Under the pieces are notes generated by a model. It did no database searches. It was not told the DNA's origin and saw nothing but the letters and a program-made list of their open reading frames with translations. The position numbers and the translations under genes were made by a program. Positions 20,376-29,835 of a stretch of 64,000 bases of DNA are shown piece by piece; position 1 is the first letter of the stretch; every line of letters begins with the position of its first letter. Source of the DNA: Trametes villosa (taxonomy: Eukaryota; Basidiomycota; Agaricomycetes; Polyporales; Polyporaceae); NCBI GenBank assembly GCA_002964805.2, contig PUDQ02000010.1, positions 186,001-250,000 on the forward strand, given 5' to 3'.

Positions 20376-22737
20376 ACAGTGGTTGGAGGAGTCGTTCTCG
20401 GTGTCGTCGTGCTCTGTCCGCATGTATTTTACTAGGCGATGTTACTTCTAGATCTTTTAATCTCGCTTTGGACACATTCTGTGGGTGGCACGGCGGGGCG
20501 CGGTGGCATAATCTTACGTTCGGCGTTGTGGGGCGTTCGCGCGAATGTCTCTAAGTCCACGGGCGCTTCTATAACCCCGGCGTGGGGTTACTCTCCACGT
20601 GAACGGGCGTCTATTCAGTCTGCCAGCGCGATCGAGGTTAGGAGTCAGTCAGTCGACCGACTCAGTGAACATTTCAGAGACTGATTCAGAGTCTCCTTGG
20701 TATCGCGCTGTAGCCCAGTACCCAGCGCTCTGCGCGTCGACGAGAGAAGACCGAGCTTATCCCGGCCACCAACGTTGCTGGCATCGATCCCTCCTTTCCC
20801 CGCTTTCGTCCACCCAGCCCCGACGATCTTGCCTCTTCTGGGCATCCCGACGATCCTCACAGCGTGCAGCGCCGATGCGCAGCCCGACTTGTACGTCCCA
20901 CTCACCAAATAACGTAGGGGCGCGAGAGGCCCTGATCGTCCCGCAAGCGTTCCGTACAATCTTGCCCCCACCTTCTCCCACTTTCTGTGTGATAGAGACG
21001 GCCCGATAGGCACCTTGAACTTCTTGCAATGGCAGGATTCGCCATCGGATCTTAACTTTGGGAAGTCTAGTTGCCAGCTGGATCTAAGCTTCCAGGACCC
21101 AGCTCAACTAGTTCTGGCGTCGAGTATTGGTTGAGTGCTGGGTGGTGCATTGGACGACCCGGGACAGTCAACGTCGGATACGATGAGAATTCACTGAGAC
21201 ACTTACCGGTGAGTGCCACAGTTGCAGACATGACAAGCCGACCGTGGAGGCAGGGAGACGCGGAAGTTGCAGGCGTTCGGCTCTCGCGGCCCTTCGGATG
21301 ATATTCGCGGCGGGGAGAGGCTCATGTGTAGATACTGGGGAGCCCTTCTCGTTTGACGAAGCCATGGCCTCGCCCACCGTTATTGCCATGCCCGATGAGT
21401 GTCAACGTTCAGCGGCCGTTGTCCAAGGTGCTTACGCTCGAGCTGCACCTGCGTTGGGGCAGGAAAGTTGTGAACTCTTTCCGTGACCCCCATCGTACCC
21501 TTTCGGAGGTAAGAGTGACCTTCTCCGACAGAATGCGAGACATGCAAGAGCGAAGAGGCCTAGGGATGGCCACACACTGCGCCACTATTGGCCGATGACG
21601 AAGACTTCGGCGCGACATACCAGGCAATGGCCATCTCAAAGGACCCCGGATAATGCTACCAGATGCCACATCCAGGAGGCCCAAAAATCTGGCGGTTTGG
21701 TCCGGGTCGTTTTTCGGTCCTCGAGGGCCTTTTTGGTCCGTACCGCGGACATGACATCCTCGGAGGGGGCATTTTGGTCCGTGAATGGCGAAGGCCTACC
21801 AAAATTTCCCGGTTTTGGTTTCTTAGCCGCAGGCCGAAATCGCGTTCTATTCACCTAATTTCGCGCTCTCATTGTCCTCAGGCCCACGAGTTCAATGCGA
21901 TTCAGGCATGGCTGGTTTTTTCAGCCATGATCATACTGCGCAACAAGCCCACCCCAGCCCGCAGTACCATTGTGGTCCGGCGTGGTGTACGACCTCACTG
22001 TTCCTACCCCCCTTTGGTCCGGCCAACCACGATGGCTTTTTGGGCTTCGAGGACCCCTTTTGGTCCGTCCCGTGTGAGGCATACCGTTCGAGTTGGTAGC
22101 GTTTTGGTCCGAACTGCGGATGTGGGATGCCTGAGGATTATCCGGGGTCCTCATCTCAACCCTCTTCGTGGCACCGCCCCGGCCACAAGACACGAAATCC
22201 TCACCCTCTTTGATCCAACCCACCCCATGGAATTCCTACGACTCCCCGGACCGACCCCCACCGAACTCGAACTTCGACATACACAGACGCCCGACGCGAA
22301 CACAATAACCTCCGGCACGTGTATCTCATGTCCCCCGCCGCGCGATCAATGTCGTGCCCGCCGAGCGGTGAGTTCTGTTTTACGAATCGCCCCCAGTGTT
22401 CTCCCTCCTCGTGCGCGCTGTGGCTAGTGAGATTTGATGGACGCGATAGCGCTACTGACGCACCCCGTCTTTGCTAGTTATTGTCTTCAACGAGTCGGTG
22501 CCGCCGGTTCGTGCCCGCGCGACACCCTTAGACCTACGCCCGGCGGGGGAGATGCACCATCTCTCTCGGGCGAGGCGGCATGGGGGAGTCGCCGTCGGGC
22601 GTGGCGCATCAGCGCTCCCCTCCTTATTGTGTTCCTCTCCACCTCGCCTCTCGCACCGCACGCGCCGGATGCTTCTCGAGACCAGCAGGCCGCTTGGCTG
22701 CGGGACGGGCTCGAGGGTATGCCCTCGAGGCATGTCG
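20376..22737 (+). other. Long non-coding stretch, repeat-bearing
   Basis: About 2.4 kb with no frame I would call a gene. Open frames on both strands change every 200-300 bp and lack motifs. The part from 21695 to 22110 holds the dispersed TTTTGGTCCG motif listed separately. The region separates the transposase-like gene from the second pheromone gene. Confidence 0.45.
21695..22110 (+). repeat. Dispersed short motif TTTTGGTCCG, about eight copies
   Basis: Copies or near copies occur at about 21695, 21711, 21731, 21771, 21971, 22012, 22059 and 22102, all in the same orientation and separated by 16-200 bp of otherwise different sequence. Confidence 0.65.
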
Positions 22738-22745
22738 TATAAAAA
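22738..22745 (+). promoter_or_regulatory. TATA box of pheromone precursor gene 2
   Basis: TATAAAAA, about 140 bp upstream of the ATG, matching the arrangement at pheromone gene 1. Confidence 0.6.
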
Positions 22746-22887
22746 CCTGCAGGAGTTGAGGAGGGAAGAGGCATCAGCGAACATCCCACCGCTCGTCTGA
22801 CCCCTTCTCCTCCCTCTTCCCTTCGTTCCGCCCTCCCCGCTCTCTTCCACCTCCGCCGTCCTACACAGCACTATCACCTCACCTACC

Positions 22888-23010
22888 ATGGACGCGTTCT
22901 TCACCATCGCATCGCCCGTGCCGGCCGAGCAGCCCGCGGGGCCGGAGGAGCTCATCGACTACGAGCAGATCGGCTCGGGCGGGGACAAGGGCAGCTGTGT
23001 CATCGCATGA
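22888..23010 (+). CDS. Lipopeptide mating pheromone precursor (CaaX, CVIA terminus)
   Basis: This is an intronless 40-residue frame beginning MDAFFTIASPVPAEQP and ending YEQIGSGGDKGSCVIA. The final CVIA is a farnesylation box. The likely mature lipopeptide is the last 12-14 residues up to the cysteine, with an aspartate-tyrosine-glutamate context similar to other agaricomycete pheromones (inference). It shares MDAFFTIA and the IG-GG--GSCVIA pattern with the gene at 3222, on the same strand 19.7 kb away. The intervening proline-rich pro-region has diverged. Recent duplication or shared constraint would both explain this. Confidence 0.85.
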   Translation: MDAFFTIASPVPAEQPAGPEELIDYEQIGSGGDKGSCVIA

Positions 23011-24089
23011 GGCGCCCCCTCCCCTTCGCGCTCGCCTAGATTCGTGCCGTTCATGACATCGTACGTCTCGCCCTTTCCTGGTGTGAGGAGTGTGTGCTGA
23101 CGGCTTTGGGGCGGGTGGACAGACTACACTACCAGCGCGGCCGCACCGCTATCACGATTTACGACCACGACGCCCGCCATTCGCCTTCGCACATCACACC
23201 TCGCATCACGCACCTCGCGCGAGTGCATTGTCCGACACTTTCTTCGATGCTTCGCGCTCGATAACTTATCCTTTTCGACTTATGACTGCCTACGTCTCGC
23301 GCCAGATGACTCGGGGAGTGGGAGGGAGGGACCAGGAGGGAGCGGTGCGGGCGCGAGACTGGGCTTATTACCGTTTGTATCTTTCGTCCCGGATGAGTCC
23401 GGAGACACCCTCACGTGTATTGCAACATGAAGAATGTATCCACTTGAATCGCGAGAGGGAACACCCGCACATCCAAGAAGGAGTACCGCAAGCCGAGGTG
23501 CTCGCGCATTCCCGTCAGCTTCAGCGACCCATAGTTTCGGAAAACGGGCCGGCGTCGCGGAAGGCACCTTGAGTCGCGCCGCGCGCAAAGTGCAGCTTCG
23601 CGCGTTTTTCGTTCATGACCTCCATCATGCGTACGCACATCTATCCAAGCGGTGTTGAAGCTCTGTTTGAGATTGCAACATTGCGCCCAGTAAACACGCA
23701 TTCTTGGAGGCGACCGACGGTCTCTCAGCCAGCAGGTGCAGGTGAGTCGCACAGGTTCGCGTAGTATGGGTCTGAAGCTACCGTACGCGCGCGCGCGCCG
23801 CTGCGAAGTCCTCTCCAAGCCTCCAACGCTGACGTTTATCAGGAGTATTGTATGGGGATACTCCAAGTCGCTGCGGTCTGCCATACCCGCTCATGGCGAG
23901 CGAAGCATTCCGGCCCAAATATACGTGCCGCGGCGTGACCCCGAGTGAGAACGCTAGCCTTCGGAGGCTCGCATCGGCATGATGCCGGCACGTCGTCTCA
24001 ATGTTCGCGTTCTCCGACTTCAGTAACGAGTACGTCCTCTCTTGCTCCTATTCCACCACCACGGCCTCTGCACCTGCACTGGCAGCGCG
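23011..24089 (+). other. Intergenic stretch, nothing recognised
   Basis: About 1.1 kb between pheromone gene 2 and the aminopeptidase. It contains open frames of up to 160 codons on both strands, but they overlap, are arginine/proline-rich and show no domain. Confidence 0.4.
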
Positions 24090-25971
24090 ATGCGGTTCCC
24101 CGGCCTCGCGCCTTTCACGCTCCTCCTCGTCTCGCCGCTCGACCTCCCGCTCGACCTGCCCGCCGCGTTCGAGTGCCTGAGCCGCTCGTACTACGGGACC
24201 TACGGCGCGAAGCGCGCGTTCATCGTCGACCGCGCGTGCCTAGCGTCGTCGTTCAGCCTCGCGCAGCTCGGCACCGCTGTTCGGCTGCACGAGGAGGAGG
24301 GGACCCTGGTGTGGGTCGGGCGCGAGCCGGTGGATCCCTCCCTCGTCGCGGCTTCTTACGGGTCCGAGCTTGACGCGTTACTTGGAAGCCTGCGCGACGC
24401 CGACGGGTCACCGGAAGCGCGACCGCTGGACGTCAACGATGCCTGGCAGGTGCCGGTGACGCTCGACAACCCTGAGGCAGCGCACCCACACCTCGAAGTC
24501 CTGCACCACGGACAGGACGGCGCGCTCCTCTCCGCAAACCGCGCCGTCCTGCGCGCTCTTCCCGCGCACCTCCCACCCTACTGGCGCTCCGCCACCCTGC
24601 CCTCATCCCCGCGCCCGCTCCTCCCCGTCCCCCCACGCGCACGCGCGCGTCTACGGGACGCGCTCGCGGCGCTCCGCTTTGACCACGTCGTCGCGTCGAT
24701 CGTGCACGGCATCTCCGTCGCGCACCTGAGGGAGGACGTGCGGTACCTCACGGGCGAGGCTGAGGGGTCGGATATTGAGACGCGCCATTCGTTCTCAGAG
24801 GATGCTCCGCGCGCCGCGGCGTGGCTGAAGGACCGGTTCCAGGAGGCGGGCGCAGTGTGCGAGTTGCGATATTTCCGAGAGGGGTTCGCGCCGAACGTCA
24901 TCTGGTAAGCCATCGCGTCTCTCGCCAAGTGTATTTGACGTGCTGAGAGCGCGTTGTATAGCAGATACGTTGGGTCTGCGGATACGACGGAGACGGTCGT
25001 CCTCGGCGCGCACTACGACAGCCGCGGATCGTTCGGCGAGGTCCGCGCTCCGGGTGCGAACGACGACGGCTCGGGCACCGGGGCACTGCTAGCCATCGCG
25101 CGCGCGATCGCGAGGCGGGGTGTGGTCTTCAGAGCGAATGTGCTGCTCTGCGCGTTCGCGGGTGAGGAGCAGTGGATGGTCGGTTCACAGGCGTATGCGC
25201 GTGAGCATCTTTGTTGCTCAGCGGGCACCTCCGCACGAATCCCGGGACAGAAGGCTGACATTCTGCGCCAGGTGAACTCAAGGAGCAAAACGCGAATGTC
25301 ACGCTTATGATCCAGGGGGACATGCTCGCCTATCGCGTGCCCGGCGAGCCTCCACAACTCGGACTGACTGATCCGGCACTGTGAGTAATTTCCTCTCCCA
25401 TTATCATGTCTCCCGAATAGCATTGACGCTGAGTACGAATATGACCAGTCTAAGGCATTCGGAGCTCACGCACATTCTCGCCAACGTCTCAGCTCTCTAC
25501 AGCCCAGAGCTCACAGTTGGCCATGTACCATTCGTCAGTCTTTCCGTACGGTTTTACTAGTGTAAGATGATGCACTAACTAGTTTGATTTGCTAGCTTGG
25601 AGGTAGTGACCACGAGAGTTTCCACGACTTAGGATATCCCGCATCCCAGGTGTCCGAGCGCGCGGGCTTCCCTAGGGACCCGATGTATCACAACAGCAGT
25701 GCGCTCACCCCTACCTCTCATAATTGCCTAGACCGCTGACATGTGGCCCTGAATATTCTCTCGCGCGACTCAGGGGATTTGAGCGATCGCGAAGGCTACG
25801 ACTTCGACCAGATCAAGTCCATAGCGAAGGTCGAGGTACGTGTGGAGAGGCTGTTCTGACCGAATCCCTACCAAATGCTAAGTCTGTCTGCAGCTCGCGG
25901 CGATCTTGCACGTAGCCGGCTTCGACCTGCCAGAGGACAGTGACGAGCCTGTCGAGGTGGTGGCAGAGTGA
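24090..25971 (+). CDS. Secreted M28-family aminopeptidase
   Basis: Seven exons (24090-24904, 24962-25200, 25272-25380, 25449-25533, 25596-25698, 25774-25835, 25894-25971) give 496 residues. M28 enzymes are di-zinc exopeptidases removing N-terminal residues from peptides. A signal-peptide-like start (MRFPGLAPFTLLLVSPLDL) and a long prodomain precede the catalytic part. All expected metal ligands are visible: AHYDSRGSFG (His about 289), GANDDGSGTGALL (Asp about 306), AFAGEEQ (Glu-Glu about 340), IQGDMLAY (Asp) and GGSDHESFHD (His). The paralogue at 54340 on the opposite strand supports the exon joins, though this copy has one more intron in the centre and lacks one found there. The ATG at 24090 is chosen because it opens the signal peptide; an in-frame codon upstream would add a non-hydrophobic leader. 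Confidence 0.85.
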
Positions 25972-26922
25972 GGACGCTACCGGTGCGCATTTCTTGGGTT
26001 CAAGTCATGGGTTTGGTTCGGAGTATCTGTGGTTTGCGTGTCGTTGCTTTTTCGGGAATCGGACTTCGTTTGTTGTGCTCCGCTTTGTCGATACTCGTTA
26101 TGCTGTACTTCGCTATAAGGATATGCAAGGTAACAGGCTCGATGGTAGTGCTCATCTACCCCGGCCTGTAGTAGCTAGGTAGTCTCCCGGAGGCAGACCT
26201 CTCACGATCTGGTTGAGGGAGGAGGACGATCGTGTAAAGGTAAGGTCGGGTGTTGCCGAGCATACTTACTTGGCGGGCGCCTGAGGCTGTTGTGTTGCAT
26301 TGATTCGATCGATCTCGGACGTCGACTCAACCTCCTCTCGTCTTCCCCTCCCGCACGGTATAGAATCTTGGAGACATCACCATGCTATCGCGAAGCCGAT
26401 GCAATCCTCCGAAAAGTGACGCACTATCACAGGCGCGCTCGTTCGCTAATTCCAGGCAGCAATGACGCGCATTGAACGCAATGGGCTGCCAGTGCTCAGT
26501 CCACGCACGCGCACCCGAACTACAAATCATCTTGTGAAATGAGGTATGGCTGGAATTACGACCTACAGAGGCTTCTTTGCTGGGCTAGTAGTCCACCGGT
26601 ATGCTATGGGTGATACCGAGAAAACAGTGCTCGGAATAACCCATAGCTCATCGGTGGTTAGAGCTAGTAGTATCGTTGGCTTTCAACTTGGTCGGACGTG
26701 GGGTTCGGTTGTCCAGTGTCAAGGTGCCCGCTCGGTACCTCCGTGGGGCCGCGAGCATACGTGTGGGGAGCTGGAGGATCGCATTTTGTAACTCAAAGTA
26801 GTATACCTTCCATTTCATCAATAAATCCATCGAAACCCTACCGGATTGACTCCTTCCAGCACCGACTAGGCTACCCGCGGCCGGGGAGCCCTTCTGCAGA
26901 CGTCGAACCTTCATCTTCACTA
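25972..26922 (+). other. Intergenic stretch, nothing recognised
   Basis: About 950 bp between the stops of the convergent aminopeptidase and F-box genes. I see no tRNA, repeat or protein family signal. Confidence 0.4.
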
Positions 26923-28669
26923 CTATGCACCCCTTTGCGCCTTCAGTCTACGGATCTGCGCCGCAACTCTGCTCCACGTCCCGCTCATCTGCGCAAACGT
27001 ATTTTGGAAGTCGTTCTCCTCCGGCACCTCCAGGTTCGGGAAAAGGCGGTCCAAGAAACCCGCGATACCGTCGACGTCGTAGATCCCGCCCTGGCCAGCA
27101 AACGTCATCCGCATGTCCAGCGACCGCAGCGGGTGACCCGCAGGCCCGGCCGCCCCACCGCCCTCGCCCTCGCGCACGCCCAGATCCGGGAGCCTCGCGC
27201 CCTCCACGCCGATCTTCGGCGCCATCATCTTCGTGATCACCAAATGGCGCAGCTCGGGGCAGTTTTCGGCGAAGTGCCGCAGCGCGCCGATGGGCGGGAC
27301 GGCGTTCGAAGGCGCATACGCGAGCTTGAGCACGCGCAGGCGCGGCCACACGTGCGCGAGCGCGCGCATGTCGCCGTCCCCAAGGGTGGACCACACGTCG
27401 AGCAGGTGCACCTCGGCGACCTCGAGCGCACGCAGCGCGGAAAGGTGCTCCGTCACGTGCGCGAGCGAGGACTCGGTGCCGTCGGGCGCGCGCGTGGGGT
27501 CCGCGCCGGGGAGCAGGTGCGGGTCCGCGCCGAGGCTCGTGAGCACAGTGCTCAGGTGGAGCTTGCGCAGCGTGGAGGCGAAGGCGGCGGTGGAGACTGC
27601 ACGGAGGAGGCGCTGGTGGGCTTCGGTGTGTGTTTGGTCGAGCGTGTTCAGGGCGAGGCTGTCGAGGAAGGGCGCGTCGAGGAAGGAGGTGAGGAGCCCG
27701 GCGATGTCGCGTGCGACTCCGTGGACGGCGAGCGAGCGCAGGGAGGGGGCACGCGCGGTGCCTAGGGGGTCGCCGAAGTCTTTGAGGCGCATTTTGAGCA
27801 GCTCTAGGGCGGGCATGTGCGCGAAGAGGGATTGCACGTCGTGCGGCGTGACGGAGACCTCCCTGAAGAGGGACAGCTCGCGCATGCGTGCGAAATTTGA
27901 GAGGTTAGGAACGACGACGCCGCTGGAGAGCTGGCGCCCCGATATAACGAGCCGTTCGAGGTACGGTGCGGCCCTCCCTAGCTCCGAGAAGAGCCTCCCA
28001 AGGTGACGCCTGGCAACGATGGGATCCATCCCCGGCTGCACGCTATCTAGGTCTGTGAACTGCGTGAAGTCTGTGACATCGAGCTCCAAGCTGCGGAGGG
28101 AGGGAGAGGCGAGGAGGTGGAGAGTCGTGTCGGCAGTGATCCCGTTGCGCCAGACGAGCTTCTGCAGGGTAGAGAGGAACGTGGCGCCGCCGTTGTGCTT
28201 GACCACGGCGCGCACGAGAGCGAGCTCGGGCTCCCGACACGATGCGGTCCCGATCTCCCGCACGTGCGAGGCGCGGTGGAGGAAGTGCTGCCATAGCTCG
28301 GGTTCCTTCGCAAATATTTCTCTGACGAATACCTCTGGCTCAACAATCTGACAACACGGATGTTAACGAGACGTGAGTTAGAGAAGTTGAGGGTCCGACC
28401 TGCCAGAACTCGGTCAAGCGTTTCGCTGACGGCGGGAAGTTGCGTCCTGCCAATAACGCCCATAGGGGATGGAACGAATCCAGCCTTCGCCACAGGACCC
28501 GCGAGGCGGGGTTCGACCAGGCCTTGCAAACGAGCGCGCAGCTTGCCAAGGTCCGCCGGCCTACTCCCTTCGAGCGCGTCTCCAAGGTGTCAAAAAGGTA
28601 GTCGAGTATGTCTTCGTCACGAAGGGTGGCGAACACCAGTGGCTGTGGCGTTTCCTCCACATGGGCCAT
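26923..28669 (-). CDS. F-box / leucine-rich-repeat protein
   Basis: Two exons (28669-28400, 28347-26923) give 564 residues. The N-terminus has an F-box-like segment (ILDYLFDTLETRSK, then LASCALVCKAWSNPASRVLW), which in such proteins recruits Skp1 of an SCF ubiquitin ligase. It is followed by leucine-rich segments (LRSLELDVTDFTQF, MRELSLFREVSVTPHD, LRSLAVHGVARD, LRKLHLSTVLTSL, LRVLKLAYAPS) that would bind the substrate. The layout is typical of the large F-box/LRR families of agaricomycetes. It is unlike the two F-box-less LRR genes at 4907 and 7540 in having a recognisable F-box. The target is unknown. A long plus-strand frame over the same bases is a shadow caused by high GC. Confidence 0.8.
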
Positions 28670-29286
28670 GGCCAGGAAGTAAGGACTAGCTATCAAGGCG
28701 TCAGCACTGGTATAGAGCACGACAAATATCGGTGATTCCGTAGGAATGTCAGTGCTGGGTAGGAATTGGGCCTTGCATTGTCCCCGGAATCGTACGGGAA
28801 TCCCCTCGGAACCCATGATAGCATTGCAATGTAACCGACCGTGTTGTGCGGGATTCCAAAGGGAGTGGCATGGGTTTGGAATGCCCTTTACATCGTGAAT
28901 GTCATTGACATTCCACTGGAGATTATGACATTTTGGATGTCACTTGTAGGGACACGGCTGGTGTGCTCGCGACAGACAGGATTCTAATGCAATGTCTACT
29001 AGACCCCGGTACCAGTGGTACATAGGATTCTTTAGACATTCCTAACCCTCCGCCACACACCTGGAATCTCGGATTGCAAGGACGTTGACCACGTACGCGA
29101 CATCGTATTGACAGTGAAGCCGTGGGTCTAATTCCACCAGCCTGTCTGGGGACCTGGAAAGTCCGGATGTTTGCCGTGGAGGGGGGTCCCGATGGGCAGG
29201 ACGAGCACTACAGACATGAAGGTGTGAGCGAGTAGTTATGTTGTCGAAAAACGTATCAGATCCCTACATAGATCGCAGTGGTAGTA
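28670..29286 (+). other. Intergenic stretch with a short perfect palindrome
   Basis: About 600 bp upstream of the F-box gene. A 17-bp palindrome centred on 28905 (GAATGTCA-T-TGACATTC, 28897-28913) is the only structure noticed. It could be a transcription-factor site. Confidence 0.4.
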
Positions 29287-29547
29287 CTAGCTGGAGTACG
29301 CAGGATTGTCTGGTCCCACGAACGGCTTCCAGCTTCTCACACACAAGTAACAGAAGGCCTGCGAGATGTGCGGGTTAAAATCAAAGTGGCAGAAGTGGCA
29401 GTAGGTGCTGTAGGTATATAAGCAGCTCGGGCAACGGGGTTTGCGCATGGTGGTTCTTAGCGAATCGGCGCCATCGCCGCAACGCTTACAGATTGCGGCA
29501 AGGGTCCTAATGAACGGCAAGAGGTAATGTACACTAACCACAGTCAA
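29287..29547 (-). pseudogene. Zinc-ribbon-like fragment with four CxxC pairs
   Basis: The reverse-strand frame contains CKRC, CPSC, CHFC and CYLC spaced over about 50 residues, enough for two zinc sites, and then ends NPAYSS and stop. No ATG opens the frame before the first CxxC. An in-frame stop lies just upstream, next to the tRNA-Arg gene at 29560. I therefore read it as the 3' end of a gene whose 5' part is missing, or as a final exon whose upstream exon I could not find. No function is assigned. Confidence 0.35.
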
Positions 29548-29559
29548 GTCTCTTCACAT

Positions 29560-29631
29560 GGCCGCCTGGCGAAATGGCATCGCGTCTGACTACGAATCAG
29601 GAGATTGCAGGTTCGACCCCTGCGGTGGTCA
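29560..29631 (+). tRNA. tRNA-Arg (anticodon ACG)
   Basis: A 72-nt cloverleaf: acceptor arm GGCCGCC pairs with GGTGGTC (two G-U pairs), anticodon stem CTGA/TCAG with loop CTACGAA, anticodon ACG at 29592-29594, and T-loop GTTCGACCC. No intron. An identical copy lies in opposite orientation at 32575-32646. Confidence 0.9.
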
Positions 29632-29835
29632 TTTTTGCTGTTTTTCATCTCACTCCCCTCAGAATATCGCGGCATTGTTCCCTGTTAGTGCATGCTGGAG
29701 TGCCAGGAACATACATATCTGATATTGCGAGTCTTACAGCGAGTGACGGTTGACGAGGAGCGGTGTTCAATACAGTATAGTCATACGCGTCTGCACACTA
29801 GGCTAGTGTCCGATCGTAACTACTACCACCAGCAT

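Noticed and set aside
23391..23410. A second GGATGAGTCCGGAGAC string resembling the hammerhead core
   Set aside because: Lacks both the CUGAUGA and GAAA core elements.
26698..27765. A 355-codon plus-strand frame over the F-box gene
   Set aside because: An Arg/Gly/Val-rich shadow of GC-rich coding sequence; the reverse strand carries the F-box and LRR motifs.
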